Of a DNA stretch of 8,514 nt, positions 1 through 6,910 are shown piece after piece (positions within the stretch are counted from its first letter, which is position 1; the number at the start of each line of letters is the position of its first letter). Below the pieces are notes generated by a model. The model had not been told where the DNA came from. It made no database searches and worked only from the letters and a program-made list of their open reading frames with translations. The stretch comes from an uncultured Megasphaera sp. (lineage in GTDB: Bacteria; Bacillota; Negativicutes; Veillonellales; Megasphaeraceae), in contig CABQJB010000089.1 of assembly GCA_902464195.1 (NCBI GenBank), positions 1 to 8,514 on the forward strand, read 5' to 3'. A program made the position numbers and the translations under genes.

Positions 1-12
1 AAGGTTTTCTCT

Positions 13-54
13 GCAAACTACAAACTCTGTGCTACAAACTATAAAGTAAACGGG
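13..54. repeat. Period-7 (heptad) repeat tract, left arm
   Basis: This tract consists of 7-bp units in exact phase: GCAAACT at 13-19, ACAAACT at 20-26, a divergent unit at 27-33, ACAAACT again at 34-40 and ATAAAGT at 41-47, running into the hairpin at 52. GCAAACT and ACAAACT are the reverse complements of the AGTTTGC and AGTTTGT units of the tract at 6057-6097, so this looks like the same repeat family in the opposite orientation. No gene is seen here. The tract may continue left of the window. Confidence 0.55.
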
Positions 55-97
55 GCCTCGCATGATGGCAAAAACCTTCGTGCGACAGCCCCTTTTT
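52..97. terminator. Imperfect terminator-like hairpin between heptad tracts
   Basis: GGGGC (52-56) pairs with GCCCC (88-92) and CGCA (59-62) with TGCG (81-84), separated by a small internal loop. The loop spans 63-80. Five T follow on the plus strand (93-97). On the minus strand the T-tract is poorer, but the hairpin lies about 120 bases beyond the VirK/YbjX stop and could end that transcript. The minus-strand arm carries AAAAAGGGGCTGTCGCACG, nearly identical to the terminator at 6022-6056, so it belongs to a repeated terminator family. No plus-strand gene that it could end is visible in the window. Confidence 0.55.
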
Positions 98-98
98 A

Positions 99-145
99 AG
101 TGGCTAGTGGTTCGTGGCTCGTGGTTAGCGGATGGTTTTAAATTT
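99..145. repeat. Period-7 repeat tract, right arm, ending ATGGTTTTAAATTT
   Basis: Units of exactly 7 bp follow one another: GTGGCTA (100-106), GTGGTTC (107-113), GTGGCTC (114-120), GTGGTTA (121-127) and GCGGATG (128-134). The tract closes with the motif ATGGTTTTAAATTT (132-145), which recurs unchanged at 6084-6097 after another heptad tract in the same phase. Beyond it, 149-161 can form a small GCCGC/GCGGC hairpin with an AAA loop, and 173-210 is GC-rich and partly palindromic. No gene is seen between 1 and 217. Confidence 0.65.
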
Positions 146-217
146 GTCGCCGCAAAGCGGCATCTAAGTCCGAAGCGGCCGGCTGCCGGCGAACTGCGGC
201 CTGCGGATTATCAGTCA

Positions 218-1219
218 CTATTTCACCGGTGCTTCGATGGGATCGTAATCGGCCGGTTTATCCGTAATGGATGCTTCGTCGACGGCCGACGGGACCGGGT
301 CGAAGCCCTGGCGGAACAGGCCCTTGATGGCAGCGATGTACGGCGGGATGATGGTATCCATGAGAAGATAGCGCTTGCGGAAGAGATTGCGCTTCTGCGA
401 CTTGATTTCGCCGTATTTGCGCCGTTTTTCTTCGATAGGCAGGTGGTAATACCACGGTTCCTTGCCGTCCGGTGCAGCGCCTTCGCCAATCCAGAATTCA
501 TTGAAATTGGTTTTTTTCGAGCGGTTGCCGCGCAGCATATGACTGTTGGTATAGAAGCCTTCGTCCGTGATGACATATATGTCATGGATGCCCAAAGTTT
601 GGACGAAGATGCGCATGAGATAGAGGATGAAATTCTTCGGCCGGTAGCCAAAGAGTTTCTTGGTCAGGACTTTCGTCGTTTCCAGGCCGTGCTTCGAGCC
701 CTGGATGGTACCGATGTACATGGACGGCGTCCCGTCGACATTGTAATCGAAACGGAAATTGAAGTGGTAAATCATCTGGCCTTCGTGATAGAGGTAGAGC
801 GACAAGAAGCCTTCCTTGCGCTGGCCCGTATCGAAGATGAGCCGCGCTTCCAGGGGCAGTGATTCGTCCGGCGAAGTCCACAGGGTATAGCCGTTCCCCC
901 AGTAGAGTTCGTGGATGACGTCGTCGGAGAAGAAGGTCCGCAAAATGGTGAAATGATGCTTCAAGGCATCGAGGCGCTGGCGCATGGTCGAGTTCTTGAA
1001 CAAGAAGACGCGGGTCATGACTTCCTGGAAATCCGGGTCGTGCTGTTCAAAGAAGCCTTTCATTGGTTCATAATGATCAAAGAAATCGTAGAGCTCTTCA
1101 AATAAAGCCCGGTTGGACACGGCACGGACAAAAAAAACGACAGCCCGCTTATTTTCCTGGAAATTCCGGGGGCCGTATATCAGGCGCGATAAGTGCCAGA
1201 AATAGGAAATGCTGTGCAT
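218..1219 (-). CDS. VirK/YbjX family protein (DUF535)
   Basis: This encodes a 333-residue protein of the VirK/YbjX family (DUF535), the usual length for that family. The core signature is at residues 169-200: an IGTIQG segment, then KLFGYRPKNF, then a helix leading to HDIYVITDEG near 212-221. Family members in enterobacteria are linked to outer-membrane or antimicrobial-peptide resistance phenotypes, but no biochemical activity is firmly established, so the exact role here is open. No signal peptide or membrane segment is evident. The start is the ATG at 1219, because GATAGGAGG lies just upstream at good spacing. The open frame runs further upstream to 1285 but would pass through the promoter. 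The gene has its own strong promoter and is read in the same direction as the hydroxy-acid dehydrogenase gene that ends 108 bases before it. Confidence 0.88.
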   Translation of the reverse strand: MHSISYFWHLSRLIYGPRNFQENKRAVVFFVRAVSNRALFEELYDFFDHYEPMKGFFEQHDPDFQEVMTRVFLFKNSTMRQRLDALKHHFTILRTFFSDDVIHELYWGNGYTLWTSPDESLPLEARLIFDTGQRKEGFLSLYLYHEGQMIYHFNFRFDYNVDGTPSMYIGTIQGSKHGLETTKVLTKKLFGYRPKNFILYLMRIFVQTLGIHDIYVITDEGFYTNSHMLRGNRSKKTNFNEFWIGEGAAPDGKEPWYYHLPIEEKRRKYGEIKSQKRNLFRKRYLLMDTIIPPYIAAIKGLFRQGFDPVPSAVDEASITDKPADYDPIEAPVK

Positions 1220-1246
1220 AAGATACCTCCTATCAAGTACAATGAC

Positions 1247-1285
1247 AATAGTACTATTATACGGGCAAGACAAGCAGGCTGTCAA
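1247..1285 (-). promoter_or_regulatory. Sigma-70-type promoter of the VirK/YbjX gene, with palindrome
   Basis: On the minus strand a perfect TTGACA (-35, plus coordinates 1280-1285) and a perfect TATAAT (-10, 1256-1261) are 18 bp apart. Transcription would start about 1248, leaving a leader of roughly 30 bases with GATAGGAGG. A perfect 12-bp palindrome, AATAGTACTATT (1247-1258), overlaps the -10 box and start site and is a candidate operator. The regulator is unknown. Confidence 0.8.
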
Positions 1286-1295
1286 TGTGGGGTTC

Positions 1296-1330
1296 GTGGC
1301 CAGTAGCCAGTGATTCGTGGCTAATCGCTA
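1296..1330. repeat. Period-7 repeat tract overlapping a stop codon
   Basis: Five 7-bp units are in phase: GTGGCCA (1296-1302), GTAGCCA (1303-1309), GTGATTC (1310-1316), GTGGCTA (1317-1323) and ATCGCTA (1324-1330). They match the units at 100-134 and at 4052-4066. The last unit contains the stop codon (TAG on the minus strand, 1328-1330) of the dehydrogenase gene. No convincing terminator hairpin with a T-run is seen here, so read-through toward the VirK/YbjX gene is possible. Confidence 0.6.
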
Positions 1331-2356
1331 TAATTTTCTCACGACGTTCGCCGGGACATGGGACAAATCGCGGACGCCGGTGATCATCATGGCATCCATG
1401 AGCTGGCGTTTCAGTGTATCCAGAAGGAGTTTGACCCCTTCAGCCCCACCGCCGACAGCAGCGACGGCAGCCGGTCTGCCGATGAGGACGGCATCGGCAC
1501 CGAGGGCCAGCATCTTGAGGATATCTTCGCCGTGACGGATACCGCCATCGACGAAAATCGTGATTCGTCCTTTGACAGCGGCAGCGATATCGGGCAGGAC
1601 ATCGGCCGTACCGGCCATGCCGTCGAGGACGCGGCCACCGTGATTGCTGACGACGATGCCCTGGGCCCCGGCTTCGGCACAGGAGACGGCTTCTTCAGCT
1701 GACATGACGCCTTTGACGATGAAGGGCAGTTTGATGGCCTGGACAACTTCGGCAATGTCACTGGCACTCTTCGGCCCGACGGGCTGGCCGAAAATCCGCA
1801 TGTTAATCAGCGTCGCCGCATCGATGTCACTGGCAACGGCAAAAGCGCCGGCTTCTTCGGCCTGATGGGCTTTCTCGATGATCTGGTCGTTGCTGCGGGG
1901 CTTAATGGTCGGGATGACGATGCCCGGGCGTTTCTTACAAGATGCAATGCCGGATGAATACATATACGGGGCACCGCTGTCACCGGTAAAGCACAGCGTA
2001 CCTGCATCCAGGGCAGCCTGAGTGACGGCTTCGTCATATTCCTGTTCCACTTCAGCCGGGTCGCCGTCGACCTTGGCATTGAGGACGATGCCGCCGACCG
2101 GAGCCAGAAGGACTGGCATACTGAGTTTTTTTCCCATAAGGGTCACAGCCGTATCCGGGTCGTCGACGCCAGACATGCTGCGCATGACCAGGCCGTATTC
2201 CTGGAGCGCTTCGACATTACGCATAAAAGACCGTCCCGTGCGCAGGCCGCCGAAGCCGGGAATCATGCCGACACAGGCCTTACCATTGCACTGGGGACAA
2301 ACATGGCAGCCCTTCATTTTTTCGCGTGCTTTGTTCCTTACTTCCTGTAAATCCAT
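1328..2356 (-). CDS. FMN-dependent alpha-hydroxy-acid dehydrogenase/oxidase
   Basis: This is a 342-residue TIM-barrel flavoenzyme of the alpha-hydroxy-acid oxidase family (lactate oxidase, glycolate oxidase, LldD), expected to oxidise a 2-hydroxy acid to the 2-oxo acid using FMN. Visible family marks are FIVKGV (Lys215, FMN), SNHGGR (residues 237-242, catalytic His239 and substrate-binding Arg242), FVDGGIRHG (268-276) and IGRP (292-295). The N-terminus has four cysteines (17, 20, 23, 28) in a CxxCxxCxxxxC pattern, as in clostridial relatives and unlike classical LldD; it may bind metal or an Fe-S cluster, which is inference. The ATG at 2356 is chosen because AGGAAG lies 8 bases upstream; the GTG at 2365 abuts that site. 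It follows the EFR1 gene by 12 bases, whose stop overlaps this ribosome binding site, so the two are surely co-transcribed. The substrate cannot be read from the sequence. Confidence 0.88.
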   Translation of the reverse strand: MDLQEVRNKAREKMKGCHVCPQCNGKACVGMIPGFGGLRTGRSFMRNVEALQEYGLVMRSMSGVDDPDTAVTLMGKKLSMPVLLAPVGGIVLNAKVDGDPAEVEQEYDEAVTQAALDAGTLCFTGDSGAPYMYSSGIASCKKRPGIVIPTIKPRSNDQIIEKAHQAEEAGAFAVASDIDAATLINMRIFGQPVGPKSASDIAEVVQAIKLPFIVKGVMSAEEAVSCAEAGAQGIVVSNHGGRVLDGMAGTADVLPDIAAAVKGRITIFVDGGIRHGEDILKMLALGADAVLIGRPAAVAAVGGGAEGVKLLLDTLKRQLMDAMMITGVRDLSHVPANVVRKL

Positions 2357-2368
2357 GATAATCACTTC

Positions 2369-3190
2369 CTAAATAAATATTTTATTGTCAGCACGACCCT
2401 GATAGGTCGTCTCTAACATCGTAACATGGGATAAAAAAGCCGGATCATCGAAATACTTGGCGCCATGCGGGCAGTTGCGCACGCAGCGCTGGCACTTGAT
2501 GCAGATGCCGGTGACGACGGACGGCTGGTCCGGATCGATGGAACCCATAGGACACTGGCGGGCGCAGAGGCCGCAGGATACGCATTTTTCCAGGTCAGTC
2601 TTGGGCTTGGCTTTGAGGAACTTGGCCGGCTGGCCGTCGACGCCTTTCGGCACGTAATATGGAGCCTGGGCATCGCCATCGACGACGAGATGCGGCACCA
2701 TGCCATCGGTCTGGCGGATTTTCGATACGGCCATGTCCGTCAGACGGACCATGAGGGCCAGGTCGTCCTTATCGGGCCGGTTAGGAGCCAGGACATTGGA
2801 AAATGCATGGGTCCCGACGAAAGCCCCGGCTGCGACGGTCCGGAAGCCGTTGCCGTCGAGTGTCGCACAGAGCTCAGCCAGGGAATTATCGAAAGACCGG
2901 TTGCCATAAGTCACGACAGCCAGGGCCAGGGCGCCCTTGCCAATGATTTTTTCCTGATATGTCGGCAAAATCTTATTGGGCAGTTTCCCGGCATACGTCG
3001 GACCGCCGACGATGACCAAGTCCCCAGCTGAAAACGTATGCACCTTTTCCCGGTCCTTAGGCAGGTTCAAAGAAATAGCCCGGCACGGTACCTGGAAGAG
3101 CCGCGCCGCTTCGGAAGCACCTTGACAGACGATGCGCTTGGTATTCCCAGTGGGGCTGAAATAAATGGCATACACGTGTTGGATATGCAT
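2369..3190 (-). CDS. EFR1-type ferredoxin (flavodoxin domain plus two [4Fe-4S] clusters)
   Basis: This 273-residue cytoplasmic electron carrier joins an N-terminal flavodoxin-like domain to a C-terminal bacterial ferredoxin domain. The FMN phosphate loop is SPTGNTK at residues 12-18, and a second flavin-loop region, GGPTYAGK, lies near 62-69. Two [4Fe-4S] sites follow: Cys203/206/209/213 and Cys230/233/236/240, both CxxCxxCxxxCP. This layout is that of the EFR1 family in anaerobes. The ATG at 3190 has GAGGTGG just upstream; the in-frame GTG at 3199 lies inside that site and was rejected. It is the first gene of a two-gene operon with the FMN hydroxy-acid dehydrogenase, so electron exchange between the two proteins is an attractive inference, though physical partners are not shown. 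Confidence 0.9.
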   Translation of the reverse strand: MHIQHVYAIYFSPTGNTKRIVCQGASEAARLFQVPCRAISLNLPKDREKVHTFSAGDLVIVGGPTYAGKLPNKILPTYQEKIIGKGALALAVVTYGNRSFDNSLAELCATLDGNGFRTVAAGAFVGTHAFSNVLAPNRPDKDDLALMVRLTDMAVSKIRQTDGMVPHLVVDGDAQAPYYVPKGVDGQPAKFLKAKPKTDLEKCVSCGLCARQCPMGSIDPDQPSVVTGICIKCQRCVRNCPHGAKYFDDPAFLSHVTMLETTYQGRADNKIFI

Positions 3191-3236
3191 AAAAACCACC
3201 TCGATCGTAAAAACTCCTGCCGCATCTTTTGCTTAT

Positions 3237-3265
3237 ATTATATACCAAACAGGCGCGAAAGTCAT
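3237..3265 (-). promoter_or_regulatory. Promoter of the EFR1-dehydrogenase operon
   Basis: On the minus strand, TATAAT (3237-3242) lies 17 bp from ATGACT (3260-3265, four of six matches to TTGACA). The start would be near 3230, with about a 40-base leader containing GAGGTGG. The spacer and -35 are embedded in the hairpin at 3247-3280. Confidence 0.6.
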
Positions 3266-3280
3266 AGTTCGCGCCTGTTT
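3247..3280 (+). terminator. 13-bp perfect inverted repeat in a divergent promoter region
   Basis: AAACAGGCGCGAA (3247-3259) pairs perfectly with 3268-3280 around an 8-base loop. The plus strand then reads TCTTTTTCCCTTTT, so it resembles a plus-strand terminator. However, no plus-strand gene lies upstream, and the hairpin covers the -35 and spacer of the minus-strand EFR1 promoter. It could therefore be an insulator between divergent units or an operator. The structure is plain; its function is not. Confidence 0.5.
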
Positions 3281-3292
3281 TCTTTTTCCCTT

Positions 3293-3322
3293 TTGTGTTA
3301 GAATACAGTATGATTTTACTAT
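3293..3322 (+). promoter_or_regulatory. Candidate rnhA promoter
   Basis: TTGTGT (3293-3298) and TACTAT (3317-3322) are 18 bp apart in an AT-rich stretch just before rnhA. TATGAT at 3309-3314 is an alternative -10, but without a good -35. The match is moderate only. Confidence 0.35.
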
Positions 3323-3338
3323 AAAAACGAGGTGTCTT

Positions 3339-4031
3339 ATGCAAAAGAAAATATATGCCGTGCGGCGCGGCCGCACGACCGGTCTGTTCCTGTCCTGGGC
3401 AGACTGTCAGAAACAAGTGGACGGCTTCCCGGGAGCCCGCTTCAAGAGCTTCACTGACGCGACAGAAGCCTGGAAATGGCTCAACGGCGAAGAAACGTCG
3501 CCGGCTGTCAAAAAAACAGCCGCCCCGAGGAAATCCCGACAGACGGCCAAAGCCGCGGCGCCGTCCCAGCCTCTGCGGCCCGACGAAGAACAGGATTTCG
3601 TCATCTATACGGACGGTTCCTGCCTGCGCAACCCCGATGGCCCCGGTGGCTGGGCTGTCGTCGCCTGCAACGTCGCTACTGGCGAAGTGACGGAACTATC
3701 CGACGGCAATCCGTCGACGACGAACAACCGCATGGAACTCCTGGCGGCCATCATGGCCCTGCGCTTCGCTCCGGAAGGCACGAAAGTCGCCTTATACACA
3801 GACAGCCAGTACCTCAAGAACGGCATCACCAAATGGGTCGCCGGCTGGAAGCGCCAGGGCTGGAAGAAAGCCGACGGCCAGCCCGTCCTCAACCAGGCCT
3901 ACTGGGTCGAGCTGGACAAGCTCTATGCCGCCCATGACGTCACCTTCCACTGGGTCAAAGGCCACGTCGGCGTCGAGCTTAACGAACGCTGCGACCAGCT
4001 GGCCAAAGCCCAGGCCGTGAAGTATAAGTAA
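3339..4031 (+). CDS. rnhA: Ribonuclease HI with N-terminal viroplasmin-like domain
   Basis: This 230-residue enzyme cuts the RNA strand of RNA-DNA hybrids, acting in primer removal and R-loop clearance. Residues 4-48 form a caulimovirus viroplasmin-like domain (KIYAVRRGR through WKWL), known in eukaryotic and many Firmicute RNases H1 as a hybrid-binding module. A Lys/Arg/Ala/Pro-rich linker (about 49-85) leads to the catalytic domain at about 86-226. The active-site residues are all present: Asp92 (YTDGS), Glu133 (NRMELLAA), Asp155 (YTDSQY) and Asp219, with His209 in VKGHVG. ATG 3339 is preferred because GAGGTG lies 5-6 bases upstream. The frame stays open back to 3165, but that part crosses the promoters and the hairpin and has no ribosome binding site. 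The stop codon lies inside the terminator stem that follows. Confidence 0.95.
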   Translation: MQKKIYAVRRGRTTGLFLSWADCQKQVDGFPGARFKSFTDATEAWKWLNGEETSPAVKKTAAPRKSRQTAKAAAPSQPLRPDEEQDFVIYTDGSCLRNPDGPGGWAVVACNVATGEVTELSDGNPSTTNNRMELLAAIMALRFAPEGTKVALYTDSQYLKNGITKWVAGWKRQGWKKADGQPVLNQAYWVELDKLYAAHDVTFHWVKGHVGVELNERCDQLAKAQAVKYK

Positions 4032-4074
4032 AAACGAATCACTAGCTATGAGTGGCTAGTGATTCGTTTTTACT
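4027..4074. terminator. 20-bp perfect inverted repeat, bidirectional terminator
   Basis: Bases 4027-4046 pair without mismatch with 4055-4074 around an 8-base loop. Five A at the left base (4030-4034) and five T at the right base (4067-4071) let it end rnhA (plus) and ltaE (minus) alike. The rnhA stop codon (4029-4031) is within the left arm. The right arm is made of period-7 units of the same family as at 100-134 (AGTGGCT then AGTGATT), so the repeat itself builds the stem. Confidence 0.75.
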
Positions 4075-4181
4075 GTAGGGGTCGCCACGTGGGCGACCCG
4101 CTTGGGTATTGGGGACGCGCTCTCCGAGCTGGAAAATAGCTCATATGCTGGAACGGGCTTGCCACGTGCAAGCCCCTACAG
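4073..4181. mobile_element. 109-bp MITE-like palindromic element
   Basis: The ends are 9-bp perfect terminal inverted repeats, CTGTAGGGG (4073-4081) and CCCCTACAG (4173-4181). Just inside each end is an 8-bp hairpin with a 5-base loop: GGGTCGCC/GGCGACCC (4079-4099) and GGGCTTGC/GCAAGCCC (4155-4175), both with CACGTG at the apex. The middle has a smaller hairpin (GAGCT 4126-4130, AGCTC 4138-4142). No reading frame of its own and no clear target-site duplication are seen. The right end supplies the ltaE stop codon. It could be a non-autonomous transposable element or a non-mobile palindromic repeat; copy number elsewhere would decide. Confidence 0.5.
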
Positions 4182-5210
4182 ATTCAAAATATCGGCTACG
4201 AGCTGTTCGACTTCTTCGGCTTTCGTGCTCCATGACGTGCAGACGCGGACGCAGACGTGGTCGTCGTCGACAGGTCCCATGGCTTCAAAGATGTATTTGC
4301 TTTCCAACACCTGGGCCTGGGCTCTCGAGAGGATGATGAACTGCTGGTTCGTCGGGCTGACGACGAGTTCTTCTATTCCTTTCTGCCGGAAGGCCTGGCG
4401 GATACGGACGGCATATTCATCGGCCCGTTTCGTAATGACAAAATACGTCCCGTCGTGGAGCAGCGTATAGAACTGGAGCCCTAAGATCCAGCCTTTGGCC
4501 AGGACGGCGCCAAACTGTTTCATATGGGCCTTGAAGCGGTGGTCTATCCCGGCGTCTGTCAAGACGAGGGCTTCACCAAAGAAGGCCCCGCATTTCGTAC
4601 CGCCGATATAAAAGACGTCGGTCAGGCGGCCGAAATCAGTCAACGTCAGGTCATTCCCGTCAGCCCCCAGGCCATAACCCATGCGGGCGCCGTCGACGAA
4701 AAGATACATGTGATACTTGCGGCAGACTTCCGAAATAGCCGTCAGTTCAGCCTTTGTATAGAGTGTGCCATACTCCGTCGTAAAAGAGATATAGACCAGC
4801 GACGGCCGCGTCAGGTATTCGGCTTCGCCGGAATTATAGTAAGCCTGCACTTCCCCTTCGATCTGGTCCGCCGTAATCTTGCCGTCATGATGGGGCAGGG
4901 CAACGATTTTGTGGCCTGTATTTTCAATGGACGCACATTCATGGCAGTTGATATGACCCGTGTCGGCACAGATGACGCTGTCACAGGAACCGAGGAGGGC
5001 TGAAATGGTGATGAAATTGACCTGCGTCGCTCCCGGGAAAAAGTAGACCTTCCCTTGCGGACACTGGGCCAATTCCAAAATCAGCTTTTCCGCCTTGTCA
5101 CACCAGTCATCGACGCCATAGCCGCCGTACTGCGTATCGTTCGTCTGATTCAAAGCCTGCAATATGCTGGCATGAGCACCATGATTATAGTCATTGTTAA
5201 AACGTATCAT
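4176..5210 (-). CDS. ltaE: Low-specificity L-threonine aldolase / beta-eliminating lyase family PLP enzyme
   Basis: This 344-residue fold-type I PLP enzyme of the threonine aldolase (beta-eliminating lyase) family is expected to cleave L-threonine or L-allo-threonine to glycine and acetaldehyde, though substrate range varies in the family. Visible marks are the N-terminal NNDYNHGAH motif, PGATQVN (59-65, PLP phosphate region), His86, FVDGARMGYG (171-180, with Asp173 for the PLP ring nitrogen) and GGTKCG (203-208, Schiff-base Lys206). ATG 5210 has AAGGAG about 10 bases upstream. The gene starts 26 bases after the hepT stop with no obvious promoter of its own, so it is probably transcribed from the toxin-antitoxin operon or from within it. 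Its TAG stop lies in the terminal repeat of the 109-bp element, so the last residues may have been set by that insertion. Confidence 0.87.
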   Translation of the reverse strand: MIRFNNDYNHGAHASILQALNQTNDTQYGGYGVDDWCDKAEKLILELAQCPQGKVYFFPGATQVNFITISALLGSCDSVICADTGHINCHECASIENTGHKIVALPHHDGKITADQIEGEVQAYYNSGEAEYLTRPSLVYISFTTEYGTLYTKAELTAISEVCRKYHMYLFVDGARMGYGLGADGNDLTLTDFGRLTDVFYIGGTKCGAFFGEALVLTDAGIDHRFKAHMKQFGAVLAKGWILGLQFYTLLHDGTYFVITKRADEYAVRIRQAFRQKGIEELVVSPTNQQFIILSRAQAQVLESKYIFEAMGPVDDDHVCVRVCTSWSTKAEEVEQLVADILNL

Positions 5211-5236
5211 TTTACCCTGTCTCCTTACTCTATCCC

Positions 5237-5644
5237 TTAATGATCTTCTTCAACTTCTGCTAATTTTTGCTGCAACGTTTTCCCAAGCTGCCCAAAAGCA
5301 GGAATGAATTTATCCCGAATGAGAATCAACAGTTCATCAATTTCAGCTTCATTATAAAGATGGCCCGATAAGTTCCTTTTTTTCAGCATCAACAGCCAAA
5401 CAGATGCATCTTCAATGAAACCGACCTTATATCCTAACTGCAAGATTTCTCGCGGAGAACCTGTTTCGGCTTCCTGGACCCCATGAACGCGTAAAACCTG
5501 TTGTAAAGCTTTCCAGGCCAGTTCAAAGGTCAAATTGAATTGGCCGACGATTCCCGTCCGGTAAATTTCATTCTCTGCTGCTAATGAAAAGTCGGCTTGT
5601 TTCAGGACATCCAAACAATTCAAAAAATTATCCATTTTTTTCAT
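5237..5644 (-). CDS. hepT: HEPN-domain toxin HepT (nucleotidyltransferase substrate-binding, HI0074 family)
   Basis: This 135-residue all-helical HEPN protein is of the family long named nucleotidyltransferase substrate-binding protein (HI0074 type). The conserved core QFNLTFELAWKAL (35-47) is followed by SPREILQLGYKVGFIEDA (63-80) and the key motif RNLSGHLY (90-97). This is a complete RX4HXY: Arg90 and His95 form the putative RNase site, and Tyr97 matches the tyrosine that MntA-type antitoxins AMPylate in studied type VII systems. It should be an RNA-cleaving toxin held inactive by its partner. ATG 5644 is preferred because AAGGAG lies 9 bases upstream; the ATG at 5635 is an alternative. The gene overlaps the end of mntA by 17 bases, so the two are translationally linked. 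Local base composition is more AT-rich than neighbouring genes, in keeping with acquisition by transfer. Confidence 0.88.
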   Translation of the reverse strand: MKKMDNFLNCLDVLKQADFSLAAENEIYRTGIVGQFNLTFELAWKALQQVLRVHGVQEAETGSPREILQLGYKVGFIEDASVWLLMLKKRNLSGHLYNEAEIDELLILIRDKFIPAFGQLGKTLQQKLAEVEEDH

Positions 5645-5921
5645 AAATGATGACTCCTTCTTTAGCCAATTCTTCCGCTAACTCCTGGGAAATGCGCTCG
5701 TCCAGATTGACGACGTCGAACATCAGCAGCGAATCAACATTTTCCTTGATGTCCCAATAAAAACCGTCAAAATCGCCGCCACGGACGGCGATGTCCACGT
5801 CACTGCGTTCCGTATGCGTTCCCCTGGCCCGGGACCCAAATAGGACGACCTGTTCAATGTCGTGTTTTTTGGCAAATGCCGTAATATCCTGAAAAACTTG
5901 ATTTGGAAGATGGAACTTCAT
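5628..5921 (-). CDS. mntA: MNT-type nucleotidyltransferase antitoxin MntA
   Basis: This 97-residue minimal nucleotidyltransferase carries the exact family motif GSX10DXD: Gly29-Ser30, then Asp41-Val-Asp43. A third likely catalytic carboxylate is Asp69 in LLMFDVV. In characterised HEPN/MNT (type VII) pairs this enzyme transfers AMP units to the toxin tyrosine and so neutralises HepT. All catalytic residues are present, so it should be active. ATG 5921 is chosen because AAGGGGG lies 6 bases upstream; a GTG directly before it (5924) is less likely. It is the first gene of the operon, followed by hepT with overlap and then ltaE. Like hepT it is more AT-rich than the surrounding genes. Confidence 0.9.
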   Translation of the reverse strand: MKFHLPNQVFQDITAFAKKHDIEQVVLFGSRARGTHTERSDVDIAVRGGDFDGFYWDIKENVDSLLMFDVVNLDERISQELAEELAKEGVIIYEKNG

Positions 5922-5990
5922 CACATTCCCCCTTATCTATGACATTCTTTCCCATAATCGCCAATCCTTTCAAGGCTATGGCCTTAATCT

Positions 5991-6019
5991 ATTCTAACAG
6001 AATCAGATACGTTGTACAA
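5991..6019 (-). promoter_or_regulatory. Candidate promoter of mntA-hepT(-ltaE)
   Basis: On the minus strand, TAGAAT (5991-5996) lies 17 bp from TTGTAC (6014-6019). The -10 is good and the -35 weak. Between the promoter and mntA, AAGGC (5972-5976) and GCCTT (5981-5985) form a short inverted repeat that could be an operator for autoregulation. Apart from this and the flanking terminator, 5922-6021 shows no gene. Confidence 0.45.
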
Positions 6020-6021
6020 TG

Positions 6022-6056
6022 AAAAGGGGCTGTCGCACGTGCGGCAGCCCCTTTTT
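6022..6056. terminator. Bidirectional terminator hairpin of repeated family
   Basis: AAAAGGGGCTGTCGCAC and its near-perfect complement meet at an ACGT tetraloop (6037-6040), giving about 15 pairs with one G-U. Four to five A precede and five T follow, so both directions end well. It most likely ends the hxlR-MBL transcript coming from the right. The left arm shares AAAAGGGGCTGTCGCACG with the minus strand of the hairpin at 52-97. Confidence 0.85.
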
Positions 6057-6097
6057 GAGTTTGCAGTTTGTAGTCTTTAGTGAATGGTTTTAAATTT
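6057..6097. repeat. Period-7 repeat tract ending ATGGTTTTAAATTT
   Basis: Directly after the terminator T-run come in-phase 7-bp units: AGTTTGC (6058-6064), AGTTTGT (6065-6071), AGTCTTT (6072-6078) and AGTGAAT (6079-6085). They close with the same ATGGTTTTAAATTT (6084-6097) found at 132-145. The unit sequence differs from that tract, while period, phase and boundaries are kept. The tract ends three bases before the stop codon of the MBL gene. Confidence 0.65.
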
Positions 6098-6099
6098 CT

Positions 6100-6900
6100 T
6101 TATAGATTCTGAATGACGTCCAGGTCTTCCGGAATGTACAGGTTCCCCGTGTAATACCGACGGCCTTCGTCATGATAGCGCTCACGGCGATGGGCCAGGT
6201 CCTTGTCTTCGGTGTGGTAGAGGATCAGATTCTGTACGTCCAGTCGGGCTGCCGTTTCACAGGCGTCTTTGACAGTGGAATGATGTTTTTCGTAAGGATG
6301 GAAGATATCGGCTTCGGCATCGAGGCAGAAGGCTTCATGAAGGAGCCATTTACTATCCCGGACATAGGCTTCTTCCCAGGGCTGATACGGTTCATCGCCA
6401 CAGCAGGTCAGTCTGCCATCGGCGAGTTCCAAAGAAAATCCGAACTGTTTGGCCTTGGTCGAACGGATATCGAAAAAGGTCACATCGTGGCCGATGAGCT
6501 GACACGTCTCCCCATCAGCCACCGTGACGAGATGCAGGCGGTCATCGAGGAAAGCGCCGTCCTTCGAGGACAGCAGGGCTTGTCCCATCGTGCGCAGCAG
6601 GGAAATGACTTCCTCGTGACCGTAGATGACGGCTTCGCCATCATAGGTCCCGCGCCGCCAGGACTGGCACATCATGCGCATGAGCCAGAGGATGCCCAGA
6701 ATATGATCCATATGCTTGTGCGTAACGAAGACCGTCCGCATATCCTGCCAGCGCAGCCGGACCTTTTCCAGCTGCTGCAGGAGGCCGTTCCCACCGCCGC
6801 CATCGACGAGCAGGTACTGACCGCCTTCATCGAGGACGAAACAAGTATTATAGCAATGGGTTACGGTTGCATTCCCCGTCCCTAATATCGTCAGATTCAT
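6100..6900 (-). CDS. MBL-fold metal-dependent hydrolase, RNase Z-like
   Basis: This 266-residue metallo-beta-lactamase-fold protein resembles the RNase Z/arylsulfatase branch. It starts MNLTILGTGNA like RNase Z and carries the metal site HKHMDH (His61, His63, Asp65, His66). Further likely metal or catalytic residues are His188-Glu189, Asp169 (CCGDE), the HHSTV segment (206-210) and His229 (YHTED). True tRNA-processing RNase Z is usually over 300 residues with a flexible exosite arm, so a general MBL hydrolase or phosphodiesterase is more likely; the substrate is unknown. ATG 6900 is preferred because GAGGTG lies 6 bases upstream; the in-frame GTG at 6909 lies inside that site. It starts 10 bases after the hxlR stop, so it is the second gene of that operon. 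It is followed by the terminator at 6022-6056. Confidence 0.82.
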   Translation of the reverse strand: MNLTILGTGNATVTHCYNTCFVLDEGGQYLLVDGGGGNGLLQQLEKVRLRWQDMRTVFVTHKHMDHILGILWLMRMMCQSWRRGTYDGEAVIYGHEEVISLLRTMGQALLSSKDGAFLDDRLHLVTVADGETCQLIGHDVTFFDIRSTKAKQFGFSLELADGRLTCCGDEPYQPWEEAYVRDSKWLLHEAFCLDAEADIFHPYEKHHSTVKDACETAARLDVQNLILYHTEDKDLAHRRERYHDEGRRYYTGNLYIPEDLDVIQNL

Positions 6901-6910
6901 GGAACTCACC